Positions 21,201 to 36,200 of a stretch of 64,000 nucleotides of DNA are shown here, piece after piece. How positions within the stretch are numbered: the stretch's first letter is position 1; each line of letters begins with the position of its first letter. Source of the DNA: Platycnemis pennipes (taxonomy: Eukaryota > Arthropoda > Insecta > Odonata > Platycnemididae); the NCBI GenBank assembly GCA_933228895.1, contig OW121848.1:159790688-159854687 (forward strand), written 5' to 3'. Under the pieces are notes generated by a model. It searched no databases, was not told the DNA's origin, and saw only the letters and a program-made list of their open reading frames with translations. The position numbers and the translations under genes are program-made.

Positions 21201-24200
21201 TTTTTTTAAAAATCTATTTTCACTTTCCATTTAATTTTATTATGTTAGGAATTGAGATTACATTTTTTTAATAGTTAAATATTAAATGTAAATCTTAATT
21301 GCAGGCATCCTTGGATGATCTCTCATCTCTTGCCAGCTATGAAATCATATCAGAAAGTCCTAATCAGTCTGCTGGAAGATCAGAGGAACTTAATGTGGAT
21401 GATCCAGAAGGACTGGAAAAAATAGAATTGTCATTAAATCATGCAAGTGATCTGCTGAAAGGCAAAGATCGTATCACCAACAAAGTGGATTGTGATGATT
21501 TAAAGGTACTACGAAGTGGCGCGGAGATCGAAGGGACAAGTGAATTACTGGATTCATTTGCGTGTTTGAGCACTGAAGAATCATCTACCTTTGGGGTTAG
21601 ATCTTTTGAAAAACAAACTTATCTTGGACATGACTTAAAAGTAGACCAAAATTCAATCAGTGTTGAAAAAATTCATACCCAAATTAAGGGACTAGAGAGT
21701 GATTCGGGCAAAAATGCAATGGAAAATAGTGTAGAGTCTGATACTTGTGGTGGTAAAGAAAAAGAAACATCTGAAATGCTTATTGCAAGTGATGGCATCT
21801 TAGCTACAGAAAACAGTGTTGCATCTATTCAAAACGAATCAGCCCCCAAGGTTTCATTGGATATCGAGCCTAAAACTGAAAGTTCAGAAGGTGTAACAGA
21901 AAAGGTTGAGTCTTTTGATTGTGTTGAGGAAAAAAAGCAATGGATTAAAAGTGAAAATGACAGTAAAGGCAGACGCACATTATGGATCTTCAATAAAATT
22001 ACTGATCACTTGAAAGTTCACGATAGGTACCAGAGTGAAACGAATGAGCCTTCAGGTATGACAGACTCTATGACACAGGATCAGACCTCCTTTGCCAATG
22101 CATTGGGTACAAGAAAGGGACAAGATAACAAAACAGGTGGTATTATATCCTGCAGAGATGTTGGTAGTACTGACACTTCAGTAGCAGCCATTGATGCAGT
22201 GACTTCAGGTGAAAGTAAGAACATGCAGCCTTACTTAAAATCAATACCTGAAGGTGAAGATGATGCTTCAGTAAATCAGTCTTCAGTGAACATGTATGCA
22301 AATGATGGTGGAAGCTCTGTCAGTTCAACAGCAGCCATTGATGTGGTGGCTACAGGTGAAGGTGAGAACATGCAGCCTTCCTTAAAATCAGTACCTGAAA
22401 GTGAAGATGATGCTTCAGTTAATCAGCCTTCAGTGATAATGTCTGCAAATGATGTTGGCAGCACTGACATTTCAACAACACCCATTGATGCTGTGGCTTC
22501 AGGTGAAGGTGAGAACATGCAGCCTTCCTTAAAGTCAGTACCTGAAAGTGAAGACGATGCTTCAGTCGATCAGTCTTCAGTGAACATGTCTGTGAATTAT
22601 GTTGGCAGCACTGACACTTCAACAGCAGCCATTGATGCAGTGGCTTCAGGTGAAGGTGAGGACATACAGCCTTCCTTAATATCAGTATCTGAAGGTGAAG
22701 ATGATGCTTCAGTTGATCAGTCATATGTAAATGTGTCTGCAAATGATGTAGGCAGCACTGACACTTCAACAACAGCCATTGATGCAGTGGCTTCAGGTGA
22801 AAGTGAGAACATGCAGCCTTCCTTAAAGTCAGTACCTGAAGGTGAAGATGATGCTTCAGTTGATCAGTCTTATGTGAATGTGTCTACAATTGATGTAGGC
22901 AGCACTGACACTTCAACATCAGCCATTGATGCAGTGGCTTCAGGTGAAGGTGAGAACATACAGCCCTCCTTAAAATCAATAGCTGAAGATGATGCCTCAG
23001 TTAACCAGTCTTCAGTGAACATGTCTGCAAACGATGTAGGCAGCACTGACACTTCAACATCAGCCATTGATGCAGTGGCTTCAGGTGAAGGTGAGAACAT
23101 ACAGCCCTCCTTAAAATCAATAGCTGAAGATGATGCTTCAGTTAACCAGTCTTCAGTTAACATATCTGCTAATGATGTAGGCAGCACTGACACCTCAACA
23201 TCAGCCATTGATGCAGTGGCTACAGGTGAAGGTGAAAACATACATCCCTCCTTAAAATCAATAGCTGAAGATGATGCTTCAGTTAACCAGTCTTTAGTTA
23301 ACATATCTGCTAATGATGTAGGCAGCACTGACACCTCAACATCAGCCATTGATGCAGTGGCTACAGGTGAAGGTGAAAACATACATCCCTCCTTAAAATC
23401 AATAGCTGAAGATGATGCTTCAGTTAACCAGTCTTTAGTTAACATATCTGCTAATGATGTAGGCAGCACTGACACCTCAACATCAGCCATTGATGCAGTG
23501 GCTACAGGTGAAGGTGAGAACTTACAGACCTCCTTAAAATCAATACCTGAAGCTGAAGATGATGCCTCAGTTAACCAGTCTTCAGTGAACATGTCTGCAA
23601 ATGATGTAGGCAGCACTGACACTTCAACAGCATCCATTGATGCAGTGGCTACAGGTGAAGGTGAGAACTTACAGACCTCCTTAAAATCAATACCTGAAGC
23701 TGAAGATGATGCTTCAGTTAACCAGTCTTCAGTTAACATATCTGCAAATGATGTAGGCAGCACTGACACTTCAACAGCAGCCATTGATGCAGTGGCTACA
23801 GGTGAAGGTGAGAACTTACAGACCTCCTTAAAATCAATACCTGAAGCTGAAGATGATGCCTCAGCTAACCAGTCTTCAGTGAACATGTCTGCAAATGATG
23901 TAGGCAGCACTGACACTTCAACATCAGCCATTGATGCAGTGGCTTCAGGTGAAGGTGAGAACATACAGCCCTCCTTAAAATCAATAGCTGAAGATGATGC
24001 TTCAGTTAACCAGTCTTCAGTGAACATGTCTGCAAACGATGTAGGCAGCACTGACACTTCAACAGCATCCATTGATGCAGTGGCTACAGGTGAAGGTGAG
24101 AACTTACAGACCTCCTTAAAATCAGTACCTGAAGCTGAAGATGATGCCTCAGTTAACCAGTCTTCAGTGAACATGTCTGCAAATGATGTAGGCAGCACTG

Positions 24201-27200
24201 ACACTTCAACATCTGCATTTGATGCAGTGGCTTCAGGTGAAAGTGAGAACATGCAGCCTTCCTTAAAATCAGTACTTGAAGGTGAAGATGATCCTTCAGT
24301 TGATCAGTCCTTGGTGGACATCTCTACAACTGAAAGTGGCAACAATCGGCCTGCCTTTAAGCTGATGGCTGACGGTGGAAGTGGAGAGGATGCTTCAGGC
24401 AGTTTGAATTTGCATGAAAAATTTGTAGTTGCAGGTGACTGCTATCAATCTCTTTTAAATTTGGACCGTTATGGTAGAATTGAAGAGACTTCTTCATGCG
24501 GACTGGTTTCAGAAGGTATCCGTGAATCTGAAGTGGATGTTCAGTCGGTAGTGATTTTAAAAGTGGAAAATAAGCGTGACGACTCTAAATCTCAAATTAA
24601 ATCATCACTTAATGGTCATTCGGGTAAAGTTGACTCTGTAAATATAGGCTTTGACACAAGTTATGTAAACTATCCAAATGTGTGTCCTGATAAAAACTTG
24701 CTTGCAGAGGATACCAATCATGTAAATATTCCTTTAGCTTCCAAAGGAATTGAACAACCCTGTGACGCAGGTGATGTTGAGCATCACTGTCTTTTGTCAC
24801 ATTTGGTTGAAAGTTTTTCCCAATATAAAGGTGTGGCTGATGTCAGAAAAGAAGAAGTTAAGGAAGTAGATGTTGTGCCGGAGGAAGTGCATGTTGAAGA
24901 AGGCAACGATTCTCTTCCTGGAAATCATTATGAGACCAATTTATGTGATAGTTTGCCTTGTCTTATTCCTGCCAAGATACCTCAAGTGAAGTGGATTCAG
25001 AATAAATGGGAAATAGTTCTAACAATTGAACTCCCTAGGATGAAGCAGTACACTATTTATTGGAAATCCAATAAAATCTTTTGTTTACAGTGAGTAATCC
25101 ATCAACATAACCATATACAGTATTTATTTTCTTGGCTTGGTTATTTTTATGTTCTATTTCTTTTTAGTGCTTCTAGCTGGTCAGAAGAATGCACTTTTGC
25201 TCTTGAATTATCACTATGGGCTTGCATTAACACAGAAGAGTGTGTCCATATGCCTACATCCAACAACACTTTGAAAGTGATTCTTCCTAAGGGATTTACT
25301 TGTGAGTATAAAGTCATACCCTTATTCAATTTAAAAATGTTTGATCTTCTCATTAGAACATTTCAGAGAGGCTGCATATATGGTGGGGTCATAACCTCTT
25401 CTGATAACATAGTTTAAAAGATGCATATTTTCATAAATTGAGGTAAATTAAAAAGGTCTTTTTCTGGGATTCTTTCATGCATGCTAGTAATGTTTAAATC
25501 ATGGAGGAGTGCATATATTAGACATTGTGCACCAAGTATAGCTAAACCACAAATTCACGCACAGAAATCTCACCAAGCACAGACTTGGAATTTTCCCCAG
25601 CATGAGGTAAATATGTACCAGTGCATAAGATGATCTTTTTCTCCTAATCAAGTGTAAGGATATTCACCAAGCATCTAAAGTAGTCCATGTCAGTATCAAA
25701 AATTGATTCAAGACCTTTGCTAATGAGGTATCTTTGATGCAGCTTCAATGATCCCTAACTTGAAACACTGTCCCATTGAAATATTGCATTATCATGTTTT
25801 TGAAAATCATGTGTTTCAAAGTAGCTTCTCATTTTCTCTGTAAAACTTATTAGTTAATAGCCAGCAAACCATGAAAAGAGGGGTATGTGTAATGTGTTTG
25901 TATGCTTCATATGCCAAAATACCCTAATAATTTTTCATCTAAACGGTTCTCACATATACGACTACTTATAAATTTTGTATTCACATTTTTAGGATGTCAT
26001 CTCATTGTGAGTAAAGTTTCCTTCTTTGCATGTTTTGGGAAAAACTTAAATTAACATAATTTAAAACTTAAGTAATTATAAATTTGATAAACATTTTAAT
26101 TGGTAAGTTATGAATCTGCATTTATCTCCCGTATTTGAGGATGTATATAGTATTGGAGATCAGTCTTGGAGTTGCATTGTTTGATAGTATCAATTAAGGA
26201 TGGGTCGATTCCGATTCCTGATTTTCAATTCCACCAATTCTTAGCGGAGTCGAGGAATCGAAGCCTTCAAATATTAGCTAATTCTCATTGTAGTCTTTAT
26301 TCTTTTGTGCTTTGCTATTATGTTTTTCTGCTATAATGTTTGAAGTGATAAAGCTAAATTACTGTTCTAATGACTCCTATTTGTTTTGAATTCTATAGAA
26401 TTCAGTTGATATGGAAATTCCTTGTCATCTAATATGAATTCTTCACCAAATTTTTTTGGAAGTAAAAAAATATTGTTTTAAGATTTGTGTTAGTTTTATT
26501 TAAGTGTTATTTGTTGTAAGATTTCAAAAAATATCCAAAAATTATAGCTCATAACTTGGCTATATTTTATATCTTGGCTATTTTTGATAATTTTATGCTC
26601 ATTGAAAGATTTAAATATTCAAACTTTGCAATAGAGTACCATTTCAGAATCGACAATCTAGAATAGAAAATACAGGAATTTGATCGGTTTGGAATCGAAA
26701 AAACTGGAATCGACCCATCCTTAGTATCAATCAACTAGTATACATGCTTGTAGGGATGGGACATTCTCATCCTCGAATCCATCGAATAATACCTCTTTTG
26801 TCAAATCCTCAAAGCCATTGAGTTTCTCTTCGAATCCGAATCACTGACATCCTCCGCAGATGAAAATCCTTGTGTTCCTTTCAATTCAACTTTAGAGTCA
26901 TCACCCATGATCATAATTGAAAACATGGATAGAGTCGATTCCTCGAGATCCCTGTTTGCCCAATGGCGCTCTGTTGCATGACAGGGCCCACTGCGTCACG
27001 CAGGCTGAAAGAGCACTGGAGAGCAATCATCCAAGGTAGTGTAAAAGAATCGAACATCACAGAACATGAATCCTATGGAGCTCCAGGCAGAGTATGTAAT
27101 ATTTTAACGGATAAGGCACAGGTAATAGCAAAAGAGCCTCACCTACTACTCAAGATTGATATGGGAGGTAGGGGAAATGGAGAAACGCCCATGGAACTGA

Positions 27201-30200
27201 AACGGTGACGACGGCATTAAACTGATCTCTGCACGAAAGAGACTTTCGTCTGCCACCCAAGGGAAAGTCCTCCAAGGCACCTGGGGCCCAGGCTGATTCA
27301 TCGCCTTCTGACATGAGCTGGGAAATTGTCAACGAGAAACAATGCCAAATAAGGCTAAGAACAGTAATGGAGCGGGCATGTCTCCCCAATCAATAACCAC
27401 TACTTCCTCTTTATTATTTTAACCATGAAGATGCAGCCCTAATGGATGCAAAAGTTTGGATAACAAAGCTCCACACACAGCAGCTCCCAAAATAGATACA
27501 GATGACTCTCGATAATACGAAGCATGAAAATACAAAGTTTCGATTATAAGAAGCAAAACTGACAGTCCCGACGAAATGCCTTCAGTAAACATGTGGCAAT
27601 ATTCGAAAATATGAATTTTTCAAAATTACAAACTTCAGTCCCGGTCCTCAGAAAAAAATATCTTTTGTTTTTACGAACTCAATTGCTTCAGCACAACTGT
27701 ATTTGCTGGATTAGACACCTAAAAAATCAGTGTTTCTGATTGTGGTTCATCAAAGTTATAATGCGTGAATAGGAGTAAGTAAATAGGTGTAATTAATCTC
27801 CTACATATGCCAGTCTCTCCCCATCATTTTCCACATGTAACTCCGCATATCATTTATACCTTGAGTATTGTGGAAATCGTAGCTAATGCCATTAATTATC
27901 CTATAGAGAGTTTTTGTTTTAACTGTTACCAGCATTTCTATAATGTACAGTGTTCTCTCTTGATTAGAACTTACGTGTGACAGCATATGCCATGCGCCTG
28001 GAATTATGGCAGTTCAAATTCTCCTTGAACCCTACCTCATCCTTTAAGGCGAGCACTCCTAGCTCAGCTCTCCGAGAAGGGGCTGTCCGCACCAAAATCT
28101 TTTAGCATAGACAGGGTGAGTGAGGGTACGTGATGTCATGAGGAATTTCGGGTGGGAATTTTGGTGGGGGTAGGGATTGTGACGGCCGGAGAGTTTGGGT
28201 TTAAGGTGTGTGGGGGGAAAAGATTAGAGGTTAAGGGTGATAAAAGGTTGTGGAGAGGGAAAGTCTTAGTTGTAGGCATATCTTTATCTGTCTTGCTGAG
28301 CTTGAAGGGGGGAGGGATGGGTGGATGGCATCATGGAACGTCTGTGATTCTCCTTCCTCTTCTTCTAGACAACCCTGGGGGGCACATGCCAGTGGCAGAT
28401 TGGAACCACTTCGGATGCTGTGTGGAATGGGGAGGATCAGGAATGTGGCGTCCTTTGTTTACGGGTGGGTCTTCGACCCCTCCTCTCACACTCTAACACC
28501 TTTAAACCATCCCCTTCCCTTTCCCCCCGTATCCTCAAAGACTCACCCATAGGCAAAGGATACTGATTCCCTGACCCTCCCCATTCCATTCAGCACCCGA
28601 AGCAGTTCCAATCGACAACCTGCATGCATCCCCCAGGGTTGCCCAGAATAAGAGGAAGGAACGTCACAGACGTTCTGTGACACCATTTCCCCACCCCCTC
28701 TCCACTTTTCCCCTGCCCCCCTTCGAGCTCAGCGAGACAGATAACCTGACACCCGCAACTGTGACCTTCCCTCTCCACAACCAGACCCTTTTCCCCCCTC
28801 TCACCATAAACCCTAGCTCCTCCACCATCATATAATCCTTGAAGAGAAGATGCAGAAAATATGCTGAATCACACCCCATTTGTCATCAAGGTCTTAATTG
28901 CAGAAAAGAAACAATATTACCCCCAATATCATTTATTTGGCTAACGATATGGAAGATGCAACAAATAGTAACCTATGAATGATTTTTCTGGAAATGGGGT
29001 TAGTTCCGTGCTTTTGTTTTAGCTATGATTGGGCGATAGAGGGCAACTAATGTGCAATTGGACCAGCTGCCATCATAACAGCATAGATGTTAGAAGAAAA
29101 TTTCTCTTTTTAGCACCCATACTAGTTGTTTGTCTCAACTGACTGCAGATTCCAAAAATAAAATTCTTACTACAAAATATTCAACGTTTGTTTTACATAT
29201 GTTTTCGATACTAAGATGAAATTTTGCCAACACTACGATCGCTGACCTTAAACTATTTATGTAGGATGTACAAGTAGGTATTTATTTTATGATCTTTTAA
29301 GGCATGCAATTCAGTGTATTACACAAAGACATCTTTTAAGCCTCCTCATCAGGATGAAAGGTAAAGATAAAATTTGGATTCAAAATGAGATTCCAGGGTG
29401 AATTTAAGATTGGATTTTGAGTTTCGGATTTGATACAAACAGGATTCGACCCATCTCTACATACATGTTAATGTATTGACAGAAGTGTAGATTTTATTTT
29501 CCCTGTGTGGTGATTGAGGGTTTTGATGTATGTACAATGCTGGTGATTTCAGTGCCTGAAAAGTGAATTTTTTAGTGTCTGAAAAGTGATTTTTTTAAAA
29601 TCGCTATCCTTACCTGGCAATGTCATCAAGGTGAAACTACTGTTTAATGATGGTCTCTGTCGTGAATTTAAATTGATTTAACAAGACAACCTGTGTAGTG
29701 ATGGAAAAAACTATGGTGTGCCAGTATTTTAATCTCTATTTCTCCAAGGACATCAAAGTTTTATCAAACAACATTTATGTAGCCAGTTACAGAAGGCTGT
29801 AGTAAGGAATTCGGCTGCATTTAAAAACATAAGCTGATTTATGGTGAGATGTAATAGGGATGATGAAAAAATTGCATCATTTGAGCTCTTGTTCTGTAAA
29901 GTGTGTTTCTCGGCTTTAGTTTAGACAGAAAGGTTTACCCTCCGGATGCCAAAATATGCCTTCTGCAAAATGACTAGAATTGGGTAATTTTTGACCCATG
30001 CATTTTGTGGTAATTAGTGTTTTCATTTATAACATAAGCTATGGATATCTTTTAATGGCATGTAAAATCAAACAGATTTTCCAAGTAGATTCCAAAAAAA
30101 AAGGAATTGTAAATTCAATATGATAGTTTTGAACCCTGATAACCTATCTTCCTGGATTTATATTTAGCTAATGCCTTGCTAATGAAGTGCAATAATTTAA

Positions 30201-33200
30201 TAAAGTTGGTGTGATTGGAGTTTGATTTGTTTTTTCCAGCTATGGAATGGCCACGTCTCCTTTCTTCTGCAACTAGACCCCTTTGGCTATCGGTGGATTT
30301 TGACCAGTTAGCTGTTGATTCAGATGAAGATCCTGATGAAAGTAAGCTCCTCAGCCATAGTTAATGGTGTAATGACTCATAATGCAGTATACATTGGAAT
30401 AGGAGTTGTGATGTAGAAAAGTTTCAGATATATGTAATGGGGTTGGGGCAGGGATTCAAAGATTCGGTTGAATCCATGGATTCGAGATTCGAACGAATCC
30501 ATGGTTAAAAGATTTGTTGAATCTTTGGATTCGATCAAATCGATGGATTAAGGATTTGAGTACCAGTCGTGCGGATTCTATGTACCAGTGGCGGAGAACT
30601 ACAGTAAGTCCTTGAATTACACGGATCCGAGTTATACAGATCTGGAGTTACGCAGATGTTCAGTTAGGCCGGTGACATGCTTGCGTTTCTCAGTGTTTCT
30701 GTTGCCACGACATTTAACTGTGTGACGATCTGTGACTCATTGCCTAGTGTGCAAGAGTTGATACCAAACTATGGGTGTTCGGAACGGCAACTCTAGTTTA
30801 AGGCATTGAATAGTTTGATAGGTGATGTTTGATCATCGTGATGGGGAAAAAGTCTGATGTGATCAGGCATCAACGTCTTTTTTCGGCGTAGTTTGACTTT
30901 CCCGAAAAGTCTACACATAGTTAATGATCTACTCCATAGATGACGCCTATTGTCCATTACAGCAAAAAAAAAGAAGTTTTAGGTAATTATACTTATTTTA
31001 GATTTAAATATCCAGTGAAATAAAGATTGGTTTGTGTTACTCTCGGCTTTGCTGTTTTATTTTAATTGAAAACGTCCTCTCAAGATGGCGTTTTCTGTAA
31101 TCGTCGCCGATTGCTGCCATGAAAGCAGCACCGCTAGGTAATGGTTCAAAAATGGATAGGTAGGTGTTTCAACTTACGTGAATTTCAACTTCTTTTTTTT
31201 TGCTGCAATGGACAACAGGTGTCATCTATGGAGTAGATAATAAACTACACGTCGACTTGTGCGGGAAGGTCAAACTATGCTGAAAATGACATTGATGCCT
31301 GATCACATCAGACTTTTTCACCATCTCGATGATCAAATATCACGTATCGAACTATGTAATGTCTTAAACTAGAGTTGCTGTTCCGAACACCCGATGTTTG
31401 GCATCAACTCTTACGCACTTGGCAATGAGTCACAGGTCGTCACGAAGTTGCCGCGGCAACAGAAACACAGAGAAATGCATGTCACCGTCCTCATGGTACC
31501 TACTACTACATTTGGTAGGTCACTCCCAAGGACGATACTGCATCCGTTCTGCTCAGCTACGCTGTGACGTACACTGGAATACAAGCAGTGGCGGAGCATT
31601 TAAAATGTAGCCTAATGCAGTTGACAATAGAAACGTATTTGACATTATTTATCTCTTAGATAATGCTGAGAATTATGCTATTATATTATCGTGCGTGTTG
31701 GAAAAAGTAATATTTGAAAAACAACTCAGTGCATGAAAACACAAAGGTTGAGTTCAAGAAGTAGTATGGTGGTTGTGAGGCAATGGCGAACTTATAGTAA
31801 ACACAACAAACTGAGTGAATGCCCCTTTTATAGTCTGTTTCAAAATATAAATTTCAAAAGAATGCAGAACCGACATTTTAGTCATTGGAAATACTTTAGA
31901 TACCATTTAGAAAGGTGAAATCATTCACATGCACATTCTTTGTTTATATCCAGATTTCAGGAGGAGGGGAAGAAGAAGAGCAGAACTCCTATTACGGAAT
32001 CTCCGATGATGTACATGTGGTCAGTTAAAATATTTTGATCACCAGTAACCAAGGAAGGGTTGGTAGAATATACGTTTTGCGGAGGATAGAACGATAGTTG
32101 AAGGCTAGTCAAGTATTTTTTATAAGTCTTTATGAAAGTAATCACGCCAAAAACTATTTATCTACTAACAAAATTTAAAAGGACACCACTTTCTAGGTTG
32201 AGGAAACAATTTTGAAGTAAAGAGAGAACCTAGGCCGCAATATACCTACATTTTGAAGTTCATAAATACATATTAGCCACATTTTCGTGGCACTATAAGA
32301 GGATGGACACTTGCACTCAAGTTTAGTAAACTGTCTTTAAATGAACTGGAAAATTCTGATATGTTGTACTTTAAGGTGCTTATATATCCTTTAGTCAAAT
32401 TATTTCAGAAAAGGCATAATTTCTTCTAAAATAACTGCAATAGCAGCTTTTATGATTGTATAATATATGGAATATTAATATTGAAATAAATGTATCTAGT
32501 TCAGTACAAATCAGTGGCAAAAAATTAAGACAACAATGAACATCATGAATTTCAATTATCATCTCAGAATAACAGATGCTGATACAAACACCCCAAACGT
32601 CTAATAATTATAATCATATGATATGAATAGTTAACCTCTAACTAAATTTTTCTCTTGTATTACAAAGAAGGACAACTCCCTAAGAGACATGTACATTTTA
32701 AGAGAAATCTGCACGATTACTCATTTCTTTTCGAACACAGTCACCATTTTTTAATTTGTTAATGATTACAGTGATCACAAAGCATTCAATATTGCACTCT
32801 CCTAACAGATGTTTGTAGGGTAAAACCAAGAACCCTATAAGAGGACGTTAATCTCCTTTTCGATCGTGTTATCAATGGCCGCGCAAGAAATAAAGTTCCA
32901 ACTTCGGCCGCTAGAGGAGCTGCAACCGCGGGGTAGGCCCCTAGCAGATGTTACACTGGATATTTCCCCATTGTGTTCTACCTATTTACGGCAAACAATG
33001 ACGAGTTTTACTGAAAGTTATGACTGAATGCGTCAGATAATAGTCATATCTGTATCCGATGGGATGGAATTGAAGTAGATGCCTCCGACAGTATGGCTAA
33101 GGGAGATAATATTCACATCGGTGCACTTCGCAAGAAACCGCTGTAACTTTCCAAAAAAAATTAACATCCGCCGATTAACCTCCGTTGCACATTAATAATC

Positions 33201-36200
33201 AGGAAGAAAACCGAGAAATGAATGATTATTCAAGACATTTGCAGCATTCAACTTTATTTACCATAATTCCTTGCAAGAGTATTTCGAAAACAGATATCAG
33301 CTGATGTTCTTGACAGTGTAACACACTTCTTACCCAGGGATGTGACCTGGCACGAAAATGGCATTTTCGGCAACTTTTCGCTCCAGAAGTACAAAGTTAC
33401 CCGTCTACTTGGGACCAGAGGCACAAAATGGCCCGTTTCCTCATTTTGTCCGAAATACATTATTAATTGTTCTGATAGAACTCTGATTTTCCTACTATAG
33501 ATTCACACCCGCACCCACGGTTTGTAATCACACTAACTCGGGTCCGCACCCACGGTTTGTAATCACACTAACTCGCGTCCACACCCAAGTTACAAATAAA
33601 TATCCTGTAAGGTTAGGTACATTACATCAGCATACAGTCATGCACATCCCCATAGATGATGAAGGCGCATTCCTCCAAAACTACGATGTGACTATATTTT
33701 AATCACTCGCTTAAGGGCTTCAAACAGGACCAGGGTGGCTACTGAGATCCAATTTTTTAATTCCCTGACGGGCTCACCAATTTCCCTGACCGATCGCCAA
33801 CAGGGCTCCTATTATCTGAATATTTTATTTCTGCTTAATTAAATTTTCGTTAAAACTCAGAAAATGTTAAAAGCTGAAATCAATACATTAAAAGCTAAAA
33901 GTATTAAACCTTCATAAGTTAAACCCTCATGCAAATTATACGCCCTTTTCATGCACATTTCGCAATCGCGTATCCGCGGCCGTGTATCGTATTTCCTCGG
34001 CCGTATATGTTTCCTTCGGTAAAATTACAATGACGATGTCTAATCCTTCAAGAAAGAGGTAGCGTGCCGTGGTAGTCGTGGATTACTGAAAAGGCATCGA
34101 AGTAAAAGTCAATGGCCGATTTACTGTTAGACTCCGGTACATGCTAAGGTGCGCGAAAAATAGAAACTAAAGCCAAGTTGTTGGACTGGATCAAAATCGG
34201 ATGGAAAGAGTGACATTCAGAAGCGAATAACAAGTTGATTAACACGGTTATAATCTCTTGATTGTAAGAGGGAATCAAAAGTGTACAAATATTTGTATAT
34301 ACAAACAAAACTTAATTGCGCCACTGCGAACGAGGCAATTAGCAACGTGTAGCAATTTGGAACATGTATCCCACATATAAGAACAATATTTGAACACCAC
34401 ACCTGCGGGTCAATTAAGTAAATGTCATTGCCATCAAAGGGACCAGCCATCATATGGGAGCCATATAAATCCTATAGTCAATCGCGTCAATCATCAATTG
34501 GTTTGACAGATGTGTCAATGTAACAAGAGATTTGATGTCTTTGATATTTCCATTATTGACCTGCTGCAACATAAACCAGGTTCTCCCACCTTCATCTGGC
34601 ATTTTATAAGCAAATATTCACCATTAATTCCTTACTTTGGCTTCCACAGCTTAATGGATATGAAGATACAGGTCTTCAGGGCCTTCCTCCACACTGTTCC
34701 AAAAAAAGATGGACCAATGAGGAGGAAACTTTTTTTTTTGTCTTCATTTGCCTCGCATCTCTGCCCATATCCACATAAGCCTACGACAAAATAGTATACC
34801 TATGCCCTTACCTTGCCAATGTGAAACTTCTTCACCCAGCACTAACATTTCGAGTCTGACATTCGCACCATGCAAAAACATAATCAAACTGATACCTACA
34901 CCCATAGCCTTGTGGACTAATAGAACCCCATGTCCTTAACAGCATGCTTCCCTCATCCATGTCTAGCTCCAACACACATCGAGTATCCCACACTTGACTC
35001 CATAATTGAAATTCTGGCACAATTCCAACCTGCAAAACCTTATTGCATTATGCTTCACGTTGCGACAGGTTCTCCGTACTGGAAGAACTTAGTGCCAAAT
35101 AATGCCCATGCCATTTTGTTCCAGGCCACATCCTTATTTCTGTGCCTGGATATAACCCATTTAAAATTAGATGAGAGATAATACATATATTTCATAACAT
35201 GTTTCACATAGATTAGAGAAGCAAAGTATATTTCTGACAATATTACTATTAGAAAAAAACTGGAATTGGAGATTATCAAAAGTGAAGTTAATAACTTGTA
35301 AAGGCAATAACAAAGAATAGTTGTCCAATTTACTAACGATTTAAGCATATGGGGTGCTTAACTAATGCTCTATTTATGTAAAAAAACACATACAAGGAGC
35401 ATCACTTAATTATAATGGGAGTTCACAATTATAAAATTATAATAAAGTGAATATTTGAGACCACCGTCATCACATTCAAAATGTGCCGTAGAATTAACAA
35501 ACATGTTTATGACGGAAAGCTTCCAGTAGCTCAGGGCTCAGAAGTATTGGTAGAGCAAGAGAAGTATTGGTTGTTCCTCTTCGTACATGCGTTACCAGTA
35601 GAGCACCCTGGCACAAAACAGTTGCGTAAACCCATCTTTTCCTAAATATTCTTCTATTTTCCAAGACACGCTCAACTCACCACCATTACAGCTAACGGCG
35701 AAATGACAATGAAGAGGCCTACTTCGCAGCACCAGCGCTATATATCGGCAAGTTTAGAAACCATATTAACTGGCAACCCATAATTTGAGCAAATGACGAT
35801 CGGAAGCACACCAAGATTTCCGTCCTCATTGTAAGTTCATGGGTAAAACATTAACTGGATACTCAAATATTTCCTTAGAAAGCAACATGACACCACCGTT
35901 TTTACAGTTGGATCAGCAGAACACATAAAGAACTTTGTAATCTGAGAGTTTAAAGGATAGCAATTCCTGATTTACCAGCCAATGCTCACTAAAGTGCAAA
36001 AAGTCAGGTTGATAGTTGTCTAGCAGTATGTCCAACTCAGAAATTTTGTTACTAGCACATTGAATATTTACACACATAACCTTGAGAGGATCAATCTGTG
36101 TACAAACAAAGCTAACTTGCCTTAAAATATAGCTAAAAAATTACAGAATCACGATGTATACAGTATCACAATGCTTGGTGGACACTGAAGTCATTAGCTC

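Noticed and set aside
22419..24252. Antisense ORFs of 117 and 460 codons over the CS-domain gene
   Set aside because: They mirror the multiple-of-three repeat units; the plus frame has splice sites and a downstream domain, so the antisense frames are shadows.
27490..27690. Possible Tigger MITE from GATAATACGAA and similar strings
   Set aside because: No paired termini or TA flanks were found.
28152..28879. Several overlapping ORFs on both strands
   Set aside because: They arise from GC-rich complementary arms of a foldback repeat and show no motif.
33720..33810. TTCCCTGAC-rich segment as a known dispersed repeat
   Set aside because: The resemblance is from memory and the segment is too short and diverged to define ends.
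34510..35181. ORFs of 63-94 codons as small genes
   Set aside because: No recognisable residues, splice context or codon pattern.
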